Assembly (NCBI GenBank): GCA_004348925.1
Contig: RCMX01000006.1
Span: 180,949 to 244,948, forward strand
Length of the DNA: 64,000 nt
From: Actinomycetota bacterium
Lineage (GTDB): Bacteria; Actinomycetota; Coriobacteriia; Anaerosomatales; Anaerosomataceae
Direction of reading: 5' to 3'
This document shows positions 43,982 to 52,485 of this stretch, piece after piece. The notes beneath the pieces were generated by a model that was given only the letters and a program-made list of their open reading frames with translations, was not told where the DNA came from and did not search any database. The translations under genes and the position numbers were made by a program. Every line of letters starts with the position of its first letter. Position 1 is the first letter of the stretch.

Positions 43982-44614
43982 CTATGCCTCTTCCTCGGCG
44001 CCCTTGCCGACAAGCTCCGGCTCGGTGACTTCCTCGGCCGGGGTCTCTTCCTCTTCCTTCGCGGGCGCCATGACGGCACAGACGATGGCTTCGGGGTCGT
44101 CGAGGATCGTGACGCCCCGGGGGGCTACAAGGTCGCTCACGTGCAACGCCTGGCCGACCTCGAGCGACGTGACGTCGATATCGATGCTGTCGGGCAGATC
44201 GCCCGGGAGTGCTTCGATGCTGATCTCACGAAGCTCATGCACCATGACGCCGCCGGTCTTCTCGCCCTCGGCCGAGCCGAGATAGTGCACCGGCACCGAC
44301 GTCACGACGGTCGACTTCATGTTGATCGCCCAGAAGTCCACGTGCTCGACCGTACCCTTGAGCACATCGTGCTTGAGGTCCTTGACCATCACATTGATCG
44401 GCTTCGCACCGTCGATCGACAGGTGGAAGATGGTCGAGCCGATTCCCGAATGGATCAAGATCTGCTCGAAGCCGTGCTTGTCGATGGCAAGGGACACAGA
44501 CTCGATGGCTGGTCCGTAGACGACCGCCGGAAGCTTGCCCTGGGCGCCGAGCGCCTTGCTGCTCTTGCCGACCAGGGTTCTGGTTTCGGCCGCGATCTCG
44601 ATAGTTTCAGTCAT
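43982..44614 (-). CDS. rplY: 50S ribosomal protein L25/general stress protein Ctc
   Basis: A 210-aa protein. The N-terminal L25 domain binds 5S rRNA (start MTETIEIAAETRTLVGK), followed by the TL5/Ctc C-terminal beta domain and an acidic Glu/Pro-rich tail (EEEETPAEE). Length fits the long CTC form. It sits between prs and pth, the common Firmicutes/Actinobacteria order. Confidence 0.95.
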   Translation of the reverse strand: MTETIEIAAETRTLVGKSSKALGAQGKLPAVVYGPAIESVSLAIDKHGFEQILIHSGIGSTIFHLSIDGAKPINVMVKDLKHDVLKGTVEHVDFWAINMKSTVVTSVPVHYLGSAEGEKTGGVMVHELREISIEALPGDLPDSIDIDVTSLEVGQALHVSDLVAPRGVTILDDPEAIVCAVMAPAKEEEETPAEEVTEPELVGKGAEEEA

Positions 44615-44636
44615 GACGTGCGTCCCTTCACTCGTT

Positions 44637-44660
44637 CACCACGCGGTTCTCCGCGCGGTG
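44637..44660 (-). terminator. 10-bp hairpin between prs and rplY
   Basis: Arms 44637-44646 and 44651-44660 pair fully except for one wobble, with a 4-nt loop. It lies in the 53-nt spacer after prs. No T-run follows, so it may be an attenuator or processing hairpin rather than a full terminator. Confidence 0.4.
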
Positions 44661-44667
44661 TGATGCA

Positions 44668-45630
44668 TTACAGCTGGAAGTCCGGATCGAACAGTTCCGA
44701 GACCGACTCATCGTTGTACACGTTGGAGATCGCATGGGCGAACAGCGGCGCCACCGACAGCAGGTGGATCTTGCCGTGACGGCGCTCCTCGGGGATCTCA
44801 AGCGTATTGGTGATCACGACCTCTTTGATAGGGGCCGAGTCGATCCGATCGTATGCCGGCGGCGAGAAGATGCCGTGCGTTGCAGCGACATAGACCTCCT
44901 TGGCGCCCTTGTTCATGAGAGCCTTCGCACCCTCGGTGACCGAGCCGGCGGTATCGATCATGTCGTCGGCCACGATGCACGTCTTGCCCTCGACCTCGCC
45001 GATAACGTGCGTGATCTCCGCGACGTTATGCTCGGGGCGGCCCTTGTGCATGATCGCCAGGCTTGCGCCGAGCATGTCGGCGAGCTTCTTGCCCGCTTTC
45101 ACACGGCCGACGTCAGGCGAGACCACCGCAAGGTTCTCGAGGTGGAGGCTCTCGAAGTAGTCGGCGAGGATCGGCAGGGCGGTGAGGTGGTTGACCGGCT
45201 GGTTGAAGAAGCCCTGGATCTGGCCCTGGTGAAGATCCATCGCGATGACCCGATCGACGCCGGCCGTCGCAAGCAGGTCGGCGACGAGCTTGGCCGTGAT
45301 CGGTTCACGTGCAGCCGACTTCTTATCCTGCCGGGCGTAGGCGTAGTGCGGGATGACAGCCGTGATCGTGCGTGCGCTTGCCCGCTTTGCGGCGTCGATC
45401 ATGATGAGAAGCTCCATGATCGAAGCGTTGACCGGCTGCGTCATCGACTGCACGATGAAGACGTCGGCGCCACGAACGCTTTCCAGGTACCGGACGTAGA
45501 TCTCGCCGTTGGCGAAGTGGCTCAGCTTGATGTTGCCGAGTTCGATGCCCAGGTGTTTCACGATGCCCTCGGAGAGCTCGCGGTTGTGCGAGCCCGCAAA
45601 TACCATCAAACGCTTCCCGCTTGCGGTCAT
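44668..45630 (-). CDS. prs: Ribose-phosphate pyrophosphokinase
   Basis: A 320-aa enzyme making PRPP from ribose 5-phosphate and ATP. Motifs: FAGSHNRELSEGI, the flexible loop region HYAYARQDKKSAAREPI, VVSPDVGRVKAGKKLA, and the PRPP loop VADDMIDTAGSV. The ATG at 45630 gives the usual N terminus; the site GAGGGAG is 12 nt upstream, rather far. The frame open to 45762 lies inside glmU. It follows glmU by 16 nt. Confidence 0.96.
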   Translation of the reverse strand: MTASGKRLMVFAGSHNRELSEGIVKHLGIELGNIKLSHFANGEIYVRYLESVRGADVFIVQSMTQPVNASIMELLIMIDAAKRASARTITAVIPHYAYARQDKKSAAREPITAKLVADLLATAGVDRVIAMDLHQGQIQGFFNQPVNHLTALPILADYFESLHLENLAVVSPDVGRVKAGKKLADMLGASLAIMHKGRPEHNVAEITHVIGEVEGKTCIVADDMIDTAGSVTEGAKALMNKGAKEVYVAATHGIFSPPAYDRIDSAPIKEVVITNTLEIPEERRHGKIHLLSVAPLFAHAISNVYNDESVSELFDPDFQL

Positions 45631-45646
45631 GATCGCGGTCGCTCCC

Positions 45647-47029
45647 TCACTGGTCGTCAGTGCCACGTCCGGCCTTCTTACGGGCCGCCCAACCGTCCAC
45701 ATTCCTTTGCTCGCAGCGCTCGATGCCGAGCGCCCCTGCGGGCACGTCCTTCGCGATCGCACTGCCGGCGCCGGTTATCGCACCCTCGCCAACCGTGACC
45801 GGTGCCACGAGCATCGTGTCCGAGCCGATGAAGGCACCGTCTCCGATCACCGTCCGATGCTTCCGGGCACCGTCGTAGTTACAGGTTATCGTACCCGCGC
45901 CGACGTTGACGCCTTTTCCGATGGTCGCATCACCGATATATGACAGGTGGGGGACCTTCGACCCCTCACCGACGACGCTGTTCTTGATCTCAACACTCGT
46001 TCCGGCCCGCGCACGCGGCTCAAGGACAGTCCCCGGACGAAGGTACGCCCTGGGGCCGACCGATGCATCATCGCCGATGACCGAGCCGAGCACGACAGAC
46101 GAATCGACGACCACGCGCACTCCCACCGTGGAGTCGGTTATCCGCGAATCCGGCCCGATGATGCAGTGGTCGCCGATCACCGTAGCGCCAGCGAGCATGG
46201 TCATCGGCTCGAGCACGATGTCGCGGCCGAGAGAGACGGTCGGCGCTATCCACACCAGGTCGGGATCGGTCATGGTGACGCCGGCGAGCATGTGCTCGCG
46301 GTTGATCCGGCGCTGTAGCACCTTCGCCGCCTCGGCCAACTGCACGCGGGTGTTCACGCCCAGCGTCTCAAGCGGATCATCGGTGGCGATATCCGCCACG
46401 AGAAGACCTTCGGCACGGAAGAGCGCGATCATGTCGGTCAGGTAGTACTCGCCCTGCGCATTCGCGTTGCCGAGGCGATCGAGGTGCTCGAACAACACCT
46501 CGGCGTCGAAGCAGTAGGTGCCGGTGTTGACCTCGGTGATGCCCAGCTGCGATGGCCCGAGGTCCTTGTGCTCCACGATGGCCGAGAGCGCCCCGGCCCC
46601 GTCACGCACGATCCGGCCGTAGCCGGTGGGGTCATCCAGCGTCGTCGTCAGCACGACGGCCGCCGCTCGTGAGGTCTCTCGCGCCTCGACCAGACGGGCG
46701 ATCGTCGATGCCCGCAACAGCGGTGAGTCACCCGAGAGGATCACAAGCGAGCCTGACACGCCCTTGAGCGCCGCATCGGCACACATGACCGCATGCCCGG
46801 TGCCAAGCTGCCGCTCCTGTCGCACACACGTCTCGTCGCCGAGAAGCTCCTCGACGACCTCGGCACCGTGTCCGGTCACGACCACAACGCGATCGCAACC
46901 TGCATCGTGGGCGGCGTCGACGACGTAGCGCACAAGCGGTATGCCGAGGATGCGGTGGGCGACCTTCGGAAGCGAAGACTTCATGCGGGTGCCCTCGCCC
47001 GCAGCGAGGATGAGTGCTGCCGCGCCCAT
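45647..47029 (-). CDS. glmU: Bifunctional GlmU (GlcNAc-1-P uridyltransferase / GlcN-1-P acetyltransferase)
   Basis: A 460-aa enzyme making UDP-GlcNAc. The N-terminal nucleotidyltransferase has LILAAGEGTRMKSSLPK. The C-terminal left-handed beta helix has hexapeptide repeats and the acetyltransferase stretch VGAGTITCNYDGARKHRT. The ATG at 47029 is preferred (AAAGGTG upstream, fits family start); ATGs at 47047 and 47056 are possible. It lies directly downstream of tRNA-Gln, in the same direction. Confidence 0.96.
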   Translation of the reverse strand: MGAAALILAAGEGTRMKSSLPKVAHRILGIPLVRYVVDAAHDAGCDRVVVVTGHGAEVVEELLGDETCVRQERQLGTGHAVMCADAALKGVSGSLVILSGDSPLLRASTIARLVEARETSRAAAVVLTTTLDDPTGYGRIVRDGAGALSAIVEHKDLGPSQLGITEVNTGTYCFDAEVLFEHLDRLGNANAQGEYYLTDMIALFRAEGLLVADIATDDPLETLGVNTRVQLAEAAKVLQRRINREHMLAGVTMTDPDLVWIAPTVSLGRDIVLEPMTMLAGATVIGDHCIIGPDSRITDSTVGVRVVVDSSVVLGSVIGDDASVGPRAYLRPGTVLEPRARAGTSVEIKNSVVGEGSKVPHLSYIGDATIGKGVNVGAGTITCNYDGARKHRTVIGDGAFIGSDTMLVAPVTVGEGAITGAGSAIAKDVPAGALGIERCEQRNVDGWAARKKAGRGTDDQ

Positions 47030-47072
47030 TGGCACCTTTCGTGTCATACGGGGCATCTCCCCGGTCGTTGCT

Positions 47073-47147
47073 TGGCTGGGGCGGTAGGATTCGAACCTAC
47101 GAATGGAGGCTCCAAAGGCCCCTGCCTTGCCGCTTGGCTACGCCCCA
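47073..47147 (-). tRNA. tRNA-Gln (anticodon TTG)
   Basis: A 75-nt cloverleaf read on the minus strand. Acceptor TGGGGCG pairs with CGCCCCA, discriminator G and an encoded CCA. The anticodon loop CTTTGGA gives TTG, and the T arm contains GGTTCGAATCC. It closely matches bacterial tRNA-Gln. It lies 43 nt upstream of glmU and about 90 nt downstream of spoVG. Confidence 0.96.
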
Positions 47148-47202
47148 GCGCCATCTGTGTGCACGCTCAATAGCCGCGACGCATCGCGAAGCGGGCGCAG
47201 GG

Positions 47203-47208
47203 AGTATA
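47203..47208 (-). promoter_or_regulatory. TATACT -10 box upstream of tRNA-Gln
   Basis: The minus-strand sequence GTGATATACT lies 55 nt upstream of the tRNA 5' end, in the spacer after spoVG. The tRNA and probably glmU-prs-rplY-pth can be read from it. No clear -35. Confidence 0.45.
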
Positions 47209-47234
47209 TCACAGCGCACGTGGTGGGCGAGGAC

Positions 47235-47531
47235 TCAGGCCTGCTCCAGCGCCTCCGCAGCAGCGGAGAAGGCGGCGAGTCCGCCTTCTTCCTCGAACTG
47301 CTTGAGGACGGCATCCTGGATGATGTGTCGCGCGTCCGTGTTGATCGGATGACAGATGTCCCGGAACTCGCCGCTGGGCAGTTTCCGCGATGGCATGGCA
47401 ACGAACAGACCCTTGTCGCCATTGACGACTCGAAGGTCGTGAACAACGAATTCTTCGTCGATGACGATGCTGGCGATCGCGCATACCTTGTTCATCGCAA
47501 CGGGGCGCAGCGTGACTTTTGTGATTTCCAT
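47235..47531 (-). CDS. spoVG: Septation regulator SpoVG
   Basis: A 98-aa protein matching SpoVG: MEITKVTLRPV start, VCAIASIVIDEEFVVHDLRV core and GLFVAMPSRK, then a helical end. SpoVG homologues bind nucleic acid and influence septation and other processes, and occur in non-sporulating bacteria. The ATG at 47531 follows GGGGGAG; the frame open to 47588 is not needed. It sits between ispE and glmU as in Bacillus. Confidence 0.95.
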   Translation of the reverse strand: MEITKVTLRPVAMNKVCAIASIVIDEEFVVHDLRVVNGDKGLFVAMPSRKLPSGEFRDICHPINTDARHIIQDAVLKQFEEEGGLAAFSAAAEALEQA

Positions 47532-47609
47532 TCGTCTCCCCCACAAGAACAGAACCGTGTTGATTACTTTTCGACACTGCCACGTCATTTCCCTGCGAAG
47601 AGGTGTTCC

Positions 47610-48518
47610 CTAACGCGAGACAAAGCGTGAATCGCCCCCGACGCTACCCCCTGGAGATGCCGCCGTGGCACTGGCCCGCCACGCAGGTCGCGTATTCGCG
47701 GCCCGTGCGACCGCTTCCGCAGCTTCAGCGTCTTCGCATATGCCAAAGACAGATGAACCGCTCCCGGACACCAACGCGCCGAGAACGCCTTCGGACTGCG
47801 TGACGAAGGCGAGCGCCTCTGCCACCTCCGGAGCCAGGTCGCACGCCGCCTCGGCGAGATTGTTGAAGAGCGCCGCTGCGATCGTTCGGGGGTCGCGAGA
47901 TGCGAGCGCGCCGAGCATCCGGTCCACTGTCGGGACCGCAGGGCACAACAGACGATCGAACATCGCATAGGCTGCAGGCGTCGGGACGGGTACTCCGGGA
48001 TTCACGATGACGAGATCGAGCGGAGGCGTGTCCATCCGACGGACGAGCGTGTCCCCGCGGCCCGCATAGAGCGCCGTGCCGCCGCTGATGAAGAAGGGAA
48101 CGTCCGCCCCAAGCGACGCCGCGAGCGCCGTCACCTCGGGCGAAGCAGCATCGAGTCCCCACAGGCGGCACGCACCGACCAGGGCCGCGGCCGCGTCCGT
48201 GCTGGCGCCACCCAGCCCCCCCGCTGCGGGCACGCGCTTGCGAAGCGTCACCGAGAACCGGGGTTCACGTCCTGCGAGGGCCCCCAGCCCCAGCAGCGCA
48301 CGGAATGCGAGGTTCTGCTCGGCAGGGATGTCGATGGCCGGCTCGCACACCACGGACAGCTCATCGGCGCGCTCGATGGTGACCGTGTCGGCGACCCGCG
48401 CATCGAGCTTCTGCAGAACGGTCACAACATCGTGGTATCCGTCAGGGCGGCGATCGCCGACGGCCAGGAAGAGGTTCACCTTGGCGGGTGCGAGAAGCGA
48501 TATCCGCTCAGCTGACAT
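47610..48518 (-). CDS. ispE: 4-diphosphocytidyl-2-C-methyl-D-erythritol kinase
   Basis: A 302-aa GHMP kinase of the MEP isoprenoid pathway. Motifs: LLAPAKVNLFLAVGDRRPDGYH at the start (PAKVNL and DGYH), the ATP-binding PAAGGLGGASTDAAA, and the C-terminal SGSGSSVFG. The ATG at 48518 follows CGGAGA; the frame open to 48575 has no better site. It is located between veg and spoVG. Confidence 0.95.
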   Translation of the reverse strand: MSAERISLLAPAKVNLFLAVGDRRPDGYHDVVTVLQKLDARVADTVTIERADELSVVCEPAIDIPAEQNLAFRALLGLGALAGREPRFSVTLRKRVPAAGGLGGASTDAAAALVGACRLWGLDAASPEVTALAASLGADVPFFISGGTALYAGRGDTLVRRMDTPPLDLVIVNPGVPVPTPAAYAMFDRLLCPAVPTVDRMLGALASRDPRTIAAALFNNLAEAACDLAPEVAEALAFVTQSEGVLGALVSGSGSSVFGICEDAEAAEAVARAANTRPAWRASATAASPGGSVGGDSRFVSR

Positions 48519-48587
48519 GTCGTCTCCGGAAAGCAACACGCGGGGCGCAGAAGCGGCCCCGCGTGAAATGGTCATCGGACATCCCGG

Positions 48588-48869
48588 CTAGTTCAGCCAG
48601 GGAAAGACGCACTCGCCGGAAGAACAGTCGGTGAGCTCGACGGTACCGGTGAGAATATCGACGTAGCTGTACGAGACTCGCGCCGTACGACCACGCTTCT
48701 CGTCGATCTTGAGGACGAACAGCGCCGGGTGGGTCTCCTCGAGAACACCTTCGCGCTCCATGATCTTCGAGCGGCCCATATTGGCGCGGAGACGCATCCG
48801 GCTTCCCATCAACGCTTCAAGGTCGTTGCGGATGCGGCCGACGACCTCGGTCTGGTTCATTCCATCCAT
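48588..48869 (-). CDS. veg: Veg family protein
   Basis: A 93-aa Veg/DUF1021 protein: EVVGRIRNDLEALMGSRM, LRANMGRSKIMEREGVLEET and RVSYSYVDILTGTVEL are family landmarks. In Bacillus, Veg stimulates biofilm formation; the biochemical role is unclear. The ATG at 48869 has AGGAGG 7 nt upstream. A full promoter lies just upstream, overlapping the rsmA stop. Confidence 0.93.
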   Translation of the reverse strand: MDGMNQTEVVGRIRNDLEALMGSRMRLRANMGRSKIMEREGVLEETHPALFVLKIDEKRGRTARVSYSYVDILTGTVELTDCSSGECVFPWLN

Positions 48870-48893
48870 TCGATTCCTCCTCGAGAGGTGGAC

Positions 48894-48922
48894 AGTATAC
48901 CCCGGGAGGCAACAAAACTCAA
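48894..48922 (-). promoter_or_regulatory. veg promoter (TTGAGT-17-TATACT)
   Basis: The minus-strand -35 TTGAGT (48917-48922) and -10 TATACT (48894-48899) have ideal 17-nt spacing, 25 nt upstream of the ATG. The -35 overlaps the rsmA stop codon. This is the best-defined promoter in the window; strong veg promoters are known in Bacillus. Confidence 0.72.
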
Positions 48923-49785
48923 GGTAGAAGGCCCTGTGCATGCAATTCCGAGCCTAGTCTCACGAACGTTTCAACCGGTAGCATCTCCGCCCGCAGACCC
49001 GGGTCGATACCCGCCAGACGAAGCGCATCTTCCACCGCTACGGCGGGCGCTCCCAGCGCCGATGAGAGGCTGTTGCGAATCGTCTTGCGGCGCTGGGCAA
49101 AGGCCGCGTCCGCCGCGCGTGTGGCGCGCGCAACGGCTTCCGGGGCGGTTCCCTCGTCGTGCCGCTCGATCCGAAGGACCGCCGAGTCGACCCGGGGCGG
49201 CGGCAAGAAGCACGCTGGCGGCACGTTGAACCGCCCCTTGACGCGCGCTCGCAGCGCGAGTTTAACGGTGTAGGCGCCGTATTCCTTGCTGCCGGGCGAG
49301 GCGGCCATCCGGTCAGCGACCTCGGCCTGCACCATCACGGTGGCCGATCGGATCGTCGGCACCGTTTCGAAGACCCGCAAGACAAGCGTGGCGGCGACTG
49401 CGTACGGGAGGTTGGCGACGAACGCCACGGGCGGCCCATCCTCCCCGGTGAGGTCCCGAGGGTCTACCTGGACCGCATCGGCATTGATGATCGTGAGATT
49501 CGTGTGGTCCGCGGTCGTCTCGGCAAGCACGCCGAGAAGATCCGCATCGCGCTCCACCGCGACGACAGAGCCCGCTGCCTCGCACAGCGCAACGGTGAGG
49601 GTGCCGATGCCGGGACCAACCTCGAGCACGCGATCCGTGGGTCCGATGTCCGCGAGCGTCAGGATGCGACCGATCACGTTGTCGTCGATGAGGAAGTGTT
49701 GCCCCAGGGACTTCTTCGTCGCGAGGCCATGGCGCTTGAGAACGGCGATGGTCGCCCGGGGCGTCGCCAGCGCGGAGTGAGCCAT
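48919..49785 (-). CDS. rsmA: 16S rRNA dimethyladenosine transferase
   Basis: A 288-aa KsgA enzyme methylating A1518/A1519. The start region KKSLGQHFLID and SAM-binding VLEVGPGIGTLT are followed by NLPYAVA, the catalytic NLPY motif. The ATG at 49785 follows AAGGGG; the frame open to 49866 is not supported. It lies 10 nt after the 3D-domain gene. Confidence 0.96.
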   Translation of the reverse strand: MAHSALATPRATIAVLKRHGLATKKSLGQHFLIDDNVIGRILTLADIGPTDRVLEVGPGIGTLTVALCEAAGSVVAVERDADLLGVLAETTADHTNLTIINADAVQVDPRDLTGEDGPPVAFVANLPYAVAATLVLRVFETVPTIRSATVMVQAEVADRMAASPGSKEYGAYTVKLALRARVKGRFNVPPACFLPPPRVDSAVLRIERHDEGTAPEAVARATRAADAAFAQRRKTIRNSLSSALGAPAVAVEDALRLAGIDPGLRAEMLPVETFVRLGSELHAQGLLP

Positions 49786-49795
49786 ACGGCCCCTT

Positions 49796-50872
49796 CTACT
49801 TGATGATGGTGATGGTGACGCTACGGCGTCCCCAGTTGATCGCCGCTTTGCGCGCTGCGGACTCACCGCCGGCCCAGAAGCACACGTCGATGCGGTTGCC
49901 GCGGATCGCGCCCCCGGTATCGGCCGCGATGGCGTTGCCGTAGCCGGACACGTATACCTTCGACCCCAGCGGAATCACCTTTGGATCGACGGCAACGATG
50001 CCCCAACCCTCGGGAACGTTGTATGCGGCGAGCTTGCGCTGGATGACCGGCAGGCCGCCACACCCGGCGTCCCACGGCGTGTACGCCGTCGCCGTGACCG
50101 TCAGCTTCGCGCCGTCCGCGGGGGGTGCCGCGGTCTTCCTGGCGCCTTTGTGCGTGATGCTTGCGATGACCGGGAGCTGCCTGGTGACCTTCTTCGAGCC
50201 GATCGCGACGACCTGCGGCACCGGCTCGTTCAGCACCTGTTCGGCTTTCACATAGCGTGCGCCTTCGACACCGCCTGTCACGACGGTCTCGTAGACCCGG
50301 ATCGCCCGACCGACGACGCCGGTCGTGAGGACCTTGCGCTGTCCGACGACCATCGACGGGTCCTGCTTCTCGATGATGTCGAACGGCAGATCGACCTCTT
50401 CTTGTGAGATCCGCAGGAAGACGTCCTTGGCGACGATGGTCATATCAGCGCGCAGCGGCGACTCGACGGCAGGTTGGACGTCAAGGCCAAGCGAGGGGTC
50501 GAGACCGGCCGCGACCAGCGCGTCTGCCACGGTGGTCCCGACGACGTCGAGCTCGAGCATCTCACCGTTGCAGTCGATCTTCACGGGGATCGCGTGGCGC
50601 ACAACGATGGTCGAGCCATCCGAGACGGCTCCATCGGCGGCGGGTGTGACGACGTCGTGCACGTCGACTTCGATGCCCGCCTCGGCGAGCACGTCGGCAA
50701 CGGTGTCGGCTTGCGTTCTATAGTAAGCGGTCCCGCCATCGACGATGACGGTCACGCCCTTCCTGGCCCAGGCAAACCCGGATGCAGATACTGGTACGAC
50801 GAGAGCTGCGATGAGTGCGATGACGATGTACGGGGTCTTCAGGGGACGGGCCGGATGCGCCGGCTTCCTCAT
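49796..50872 (-). CDS. RpfB/YabE-like protein: DUF348 x2, G5 and 3D domains
   Basis: A 358-aa secreted or anchored cell-wall protein. A signal/anchor helix (about 14-34) is followed by two DUF348 units (about 39-80, 95-137), a G5 domain (about 150-228) and a 3D domain at the end (TATAYTPWDAGCGGLP ... ADTGGAIRGNRID) with the three-Asp lytic transglycosylase-like site. It is like Bacillus YabE/YocH and actinobacterial Rpf proteins in the same rsmA-adjacent position. ATG 50872 follows GGAAGG; ATG 50896 lacks a site. Confidence 0.93.
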   Translation of the reverse strand: MRKPAHPARPLKTPYIVIALIAALVVPVSASGFAWARKGVTVIVDGGTAYYRTQADTVADVLAEAGIEVDVHDVVTPAADGAVSDGSTIVVRHAIPVKIDCNGEMLELDVVGTTVADALVAAGLDPSLGLDVQPAVESPLRADMTIVAKDVFLRISQEEVDLPFDIIEKQDPSMVVGQRKVLTTGVVGRAIRVYETVVTGGVEGARYVKAEQVLNEPVPQVVAIGSKKVTRQLPVIASITHKGARKTAAPPADGAKLTVTATAYTPWDAGCGGLPVIQRKLAAYNVPEGWGIVAVDPKVIPLGSKVYVSGYGNAIAADTGGAIRGNRIDVCFWAGGESAARKAAINWGRRSVTITIIK

Positions 50873-50918
50873 AAAACCCTTCCGCGTCGGGGACATTGCG
50901 TGTTAAACGACGCGTCCG

Positions 50919-50947
50919 ATTATAGCCGAGCAACAACTCGTCAACAA
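50919..50947 (-). promoter_or_regulatory. Promoter of the 3D-domain gene (perfect TATAAT)
   Basis: Minus-strand TATAAT at 50919-50924 with TTGTTG at 17 nt (50942-50947); a closer TTGACG overlaps at 14 nt spacing. It would give a leader of about 40 nt, too short for the ydaO riboswitch often found before such genes. Confidence 0.6.
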
Positions 50948-51026
50948 CGAAACGACGGTCCGGTGGCGGACCAACTGACGAACGGCGAGGTGCCACCTGC
51001 AGGTTCTCCCGCTCGTCGGAAAGCTG

Positions 51027-51620
51027 CTACTCCTGACGACCGTCCATAGCGCCGGACCCGATCCGCGCCCCAAGCTCCCGGGCGTGATCGAGCGCACGTG
51101 GATGGTTGCTCACTGCCCCTGCGGCGTCGACGTCGGTGACCTTCACTTCACCCACGATGTCCAGGCCGAGAACCGCGCTGACGCTCTTGAGCGGGTACTC
51201 GGCAGCCAGGAACCCGTACGGGTCACCGCCGGCTCGCACGAGCAAGAGCCCGGCCGGTCGTCGCGAAGGTCGCGGCACCTTCAGGACGTGCGTGCGTGCC
51301 CAGTACGGCTGCATTCGGTCGAGCATCACCTTCAGGACTCCGGGCACGCTCGCGAAGTACACCGGGCTTGAGAAGACGAGAGCCGCTGCCCGATCGATCG
51401 TCTCGTACACCTCGTGCATCTGGTCGCGAATGACGCACTCTCCCGTGAGCGAACAGCCCCCGCAGCCACGACACGGGTGTATCGACAGCCCGGCCACCGC
51501 GAGCTTGTGGACGCGAGCACCTGCACCTTCGGCGCCCGCAAGACATGCGTCGAGCATCTGCTCGCTGTTGCCGTTTCGGCGCGGACTACCTGCGAAGCCC
51601 ACTACGAGCGGTTGCGACAT
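51027..51620 (-). CDS. Iron-sulfur flavoprotein-like NAD(P)H-dependent FMN reductase
   Basis: A 197-aa flavodoxin-fold protein: VVGFAGSPRRNGNSEQ binds FMN phosphate and FSSPVYFASVPG lies over the isoalloxazine. The motif CRGCGGCSLTGEC gives CX2CX2CX5C, the compact [4Fe-4S] motif of archaeal and clostridial iron-sulfur flavoproteins. It likely transfers electrons to small acceptors in an anaerobe. ATG 51620 lies 5 nt after the tatD stop, behind GGGGGTGAG. Confidence 0.88.
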   Translation of the reverse strand: MSQPLVVGFAGSPRRNGNSEQMLDACLAGAEGAGARVHKLAVAGLSIHPCRGCGGCSLTGECVIRDQMHEVYETIDRAAALVFSSPVYFASVPGVLKVMLDRMQPYWARTHVLKVPRPSRRPAGLLLVRAGGDPYGFLAAEYPLKSVSAVLGLDIVGEVKVTDVDAAGAVSNHPRALDHARELGARIGSGAMDGRQE

Positions 51621-51625
51621 CTGGC

Positions 51626-52480
51626 TCACCCCCGGCGGTAGAGCTGGCGCGCGTTGTGAAGCGCAGCGGCAGCGACCTCTTCGGTAGGTATCCCCTTGGC
51701 GGCCGCGACTGCCACGGCGGTGAGCACGCTGAAGGCAGGTTCGTTCTTGCGGCCGCGGTATGGCTCCGGTGCCAGGAACGGGCTGTCCGTCTCGACCAGC
51801 AACCGATCGAGCGGGGTGATCGCAGCCGCTTCGCGGATCGCCTCGGCCTTCTTGAAGGTCACGGGACCCGCGAAGGAGATGATGCACCCCTCATCCACGA
51901 AGCGTGCGACTGTCGTCGCGTCCTCTGTGAAGCAGTGGATGACGCAGCCTGCCGCGGGCAGTCCCTGCTCGCGCAGGATCGCGAGCCCGTCGTTGTGCGC
52001 CTCGCGCAAGTGGACGATCACCGGCATCTCGAGTTCGTGCGCCATCGTGAGCTGCTCGCGGAACACCGCACGCTGAACGTCGCGGGGCGAGCTGTCGTAG
52101 TGGAAGTCGAGCCCGAGTTCGCCGAACGCCGAGACCCGCGGCCAACTCGTCGCTGCGCGCATCCGCGCGCCCAGAGCCGACGTGAAACGGCTCGCGTTAT
52201 GCGGATGAGCCCCCACGACGATACGGATGTCTGGCAGCGCGAGCCTGACATGGCCCGATGCATCGAGGAGCGCCCGGGCAGTGGCGAGCCAGCCATCCAA
52301 TTCCGAGAACGTACGCTCGTCCTCGGAGAGATCGACCACGGTCGCAATGAGCGCGATGCCCGCGCGGGCCGCGTTCGCGATCGCGCGCGCCGGATCCTCA
52401 AGCATGTCGAGGTGGGCGTGCGCATCGCACGTCGGCGCACCGGGGACCGGCAGCACCGGCAGCTCATGCACGGCGCTCAC
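51626..52480 (-). CDS. tatD: TatD family metal-dependent hydrolase
   Basis: A 284-aa TIM-barrel hydrolase. The metal ligands are in DAHAHLD, GELGLDFHY, VHLREA, HCF and ETDSPF. TatD proteins have 3'-5' exonuclease or DNase activity. The GTG at 52480 overlaps the region just after metG (stop at 52486); other frame extensions lie inside metG. The order metG-tatD-rpfB/yabE-rsmA is highly conserved. Confidence 0.93.
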   Translation of the reverse strand: MSAVHELPVLPVPGAPTCDAHAHLDMLEDPARAIANAARAGIALIATVVDLSEDERTFSELDGWLATARALLDASGHVRLALPDIRIVVGAHPHNASRFTSALGARMRAATSWPRVSAFGELGLDFHYDSSPRDVQRAVFREQLTMAHELEMPVIVHLREAHNDGLAILREQGLPAAGCVIHCFTEDATTVARFVDEGCIISFAGPVTFKKAEAIREAAAITPLDRLLVETDSPFLAPEPYRGRKNEPAFSVLTAVAVAAAKGIPTEEVAAAALHNARQLYRRG

Positions 52481-52485
52481 CGTGA

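Noticed and set aside
50873..51026. ydaO-type c-di-AMP riboswitch upstream of the 3D-domain gene
   Set aside because: The TATAAT promoter leaves a leader of only about 40 nt, too short for that riboswitch.
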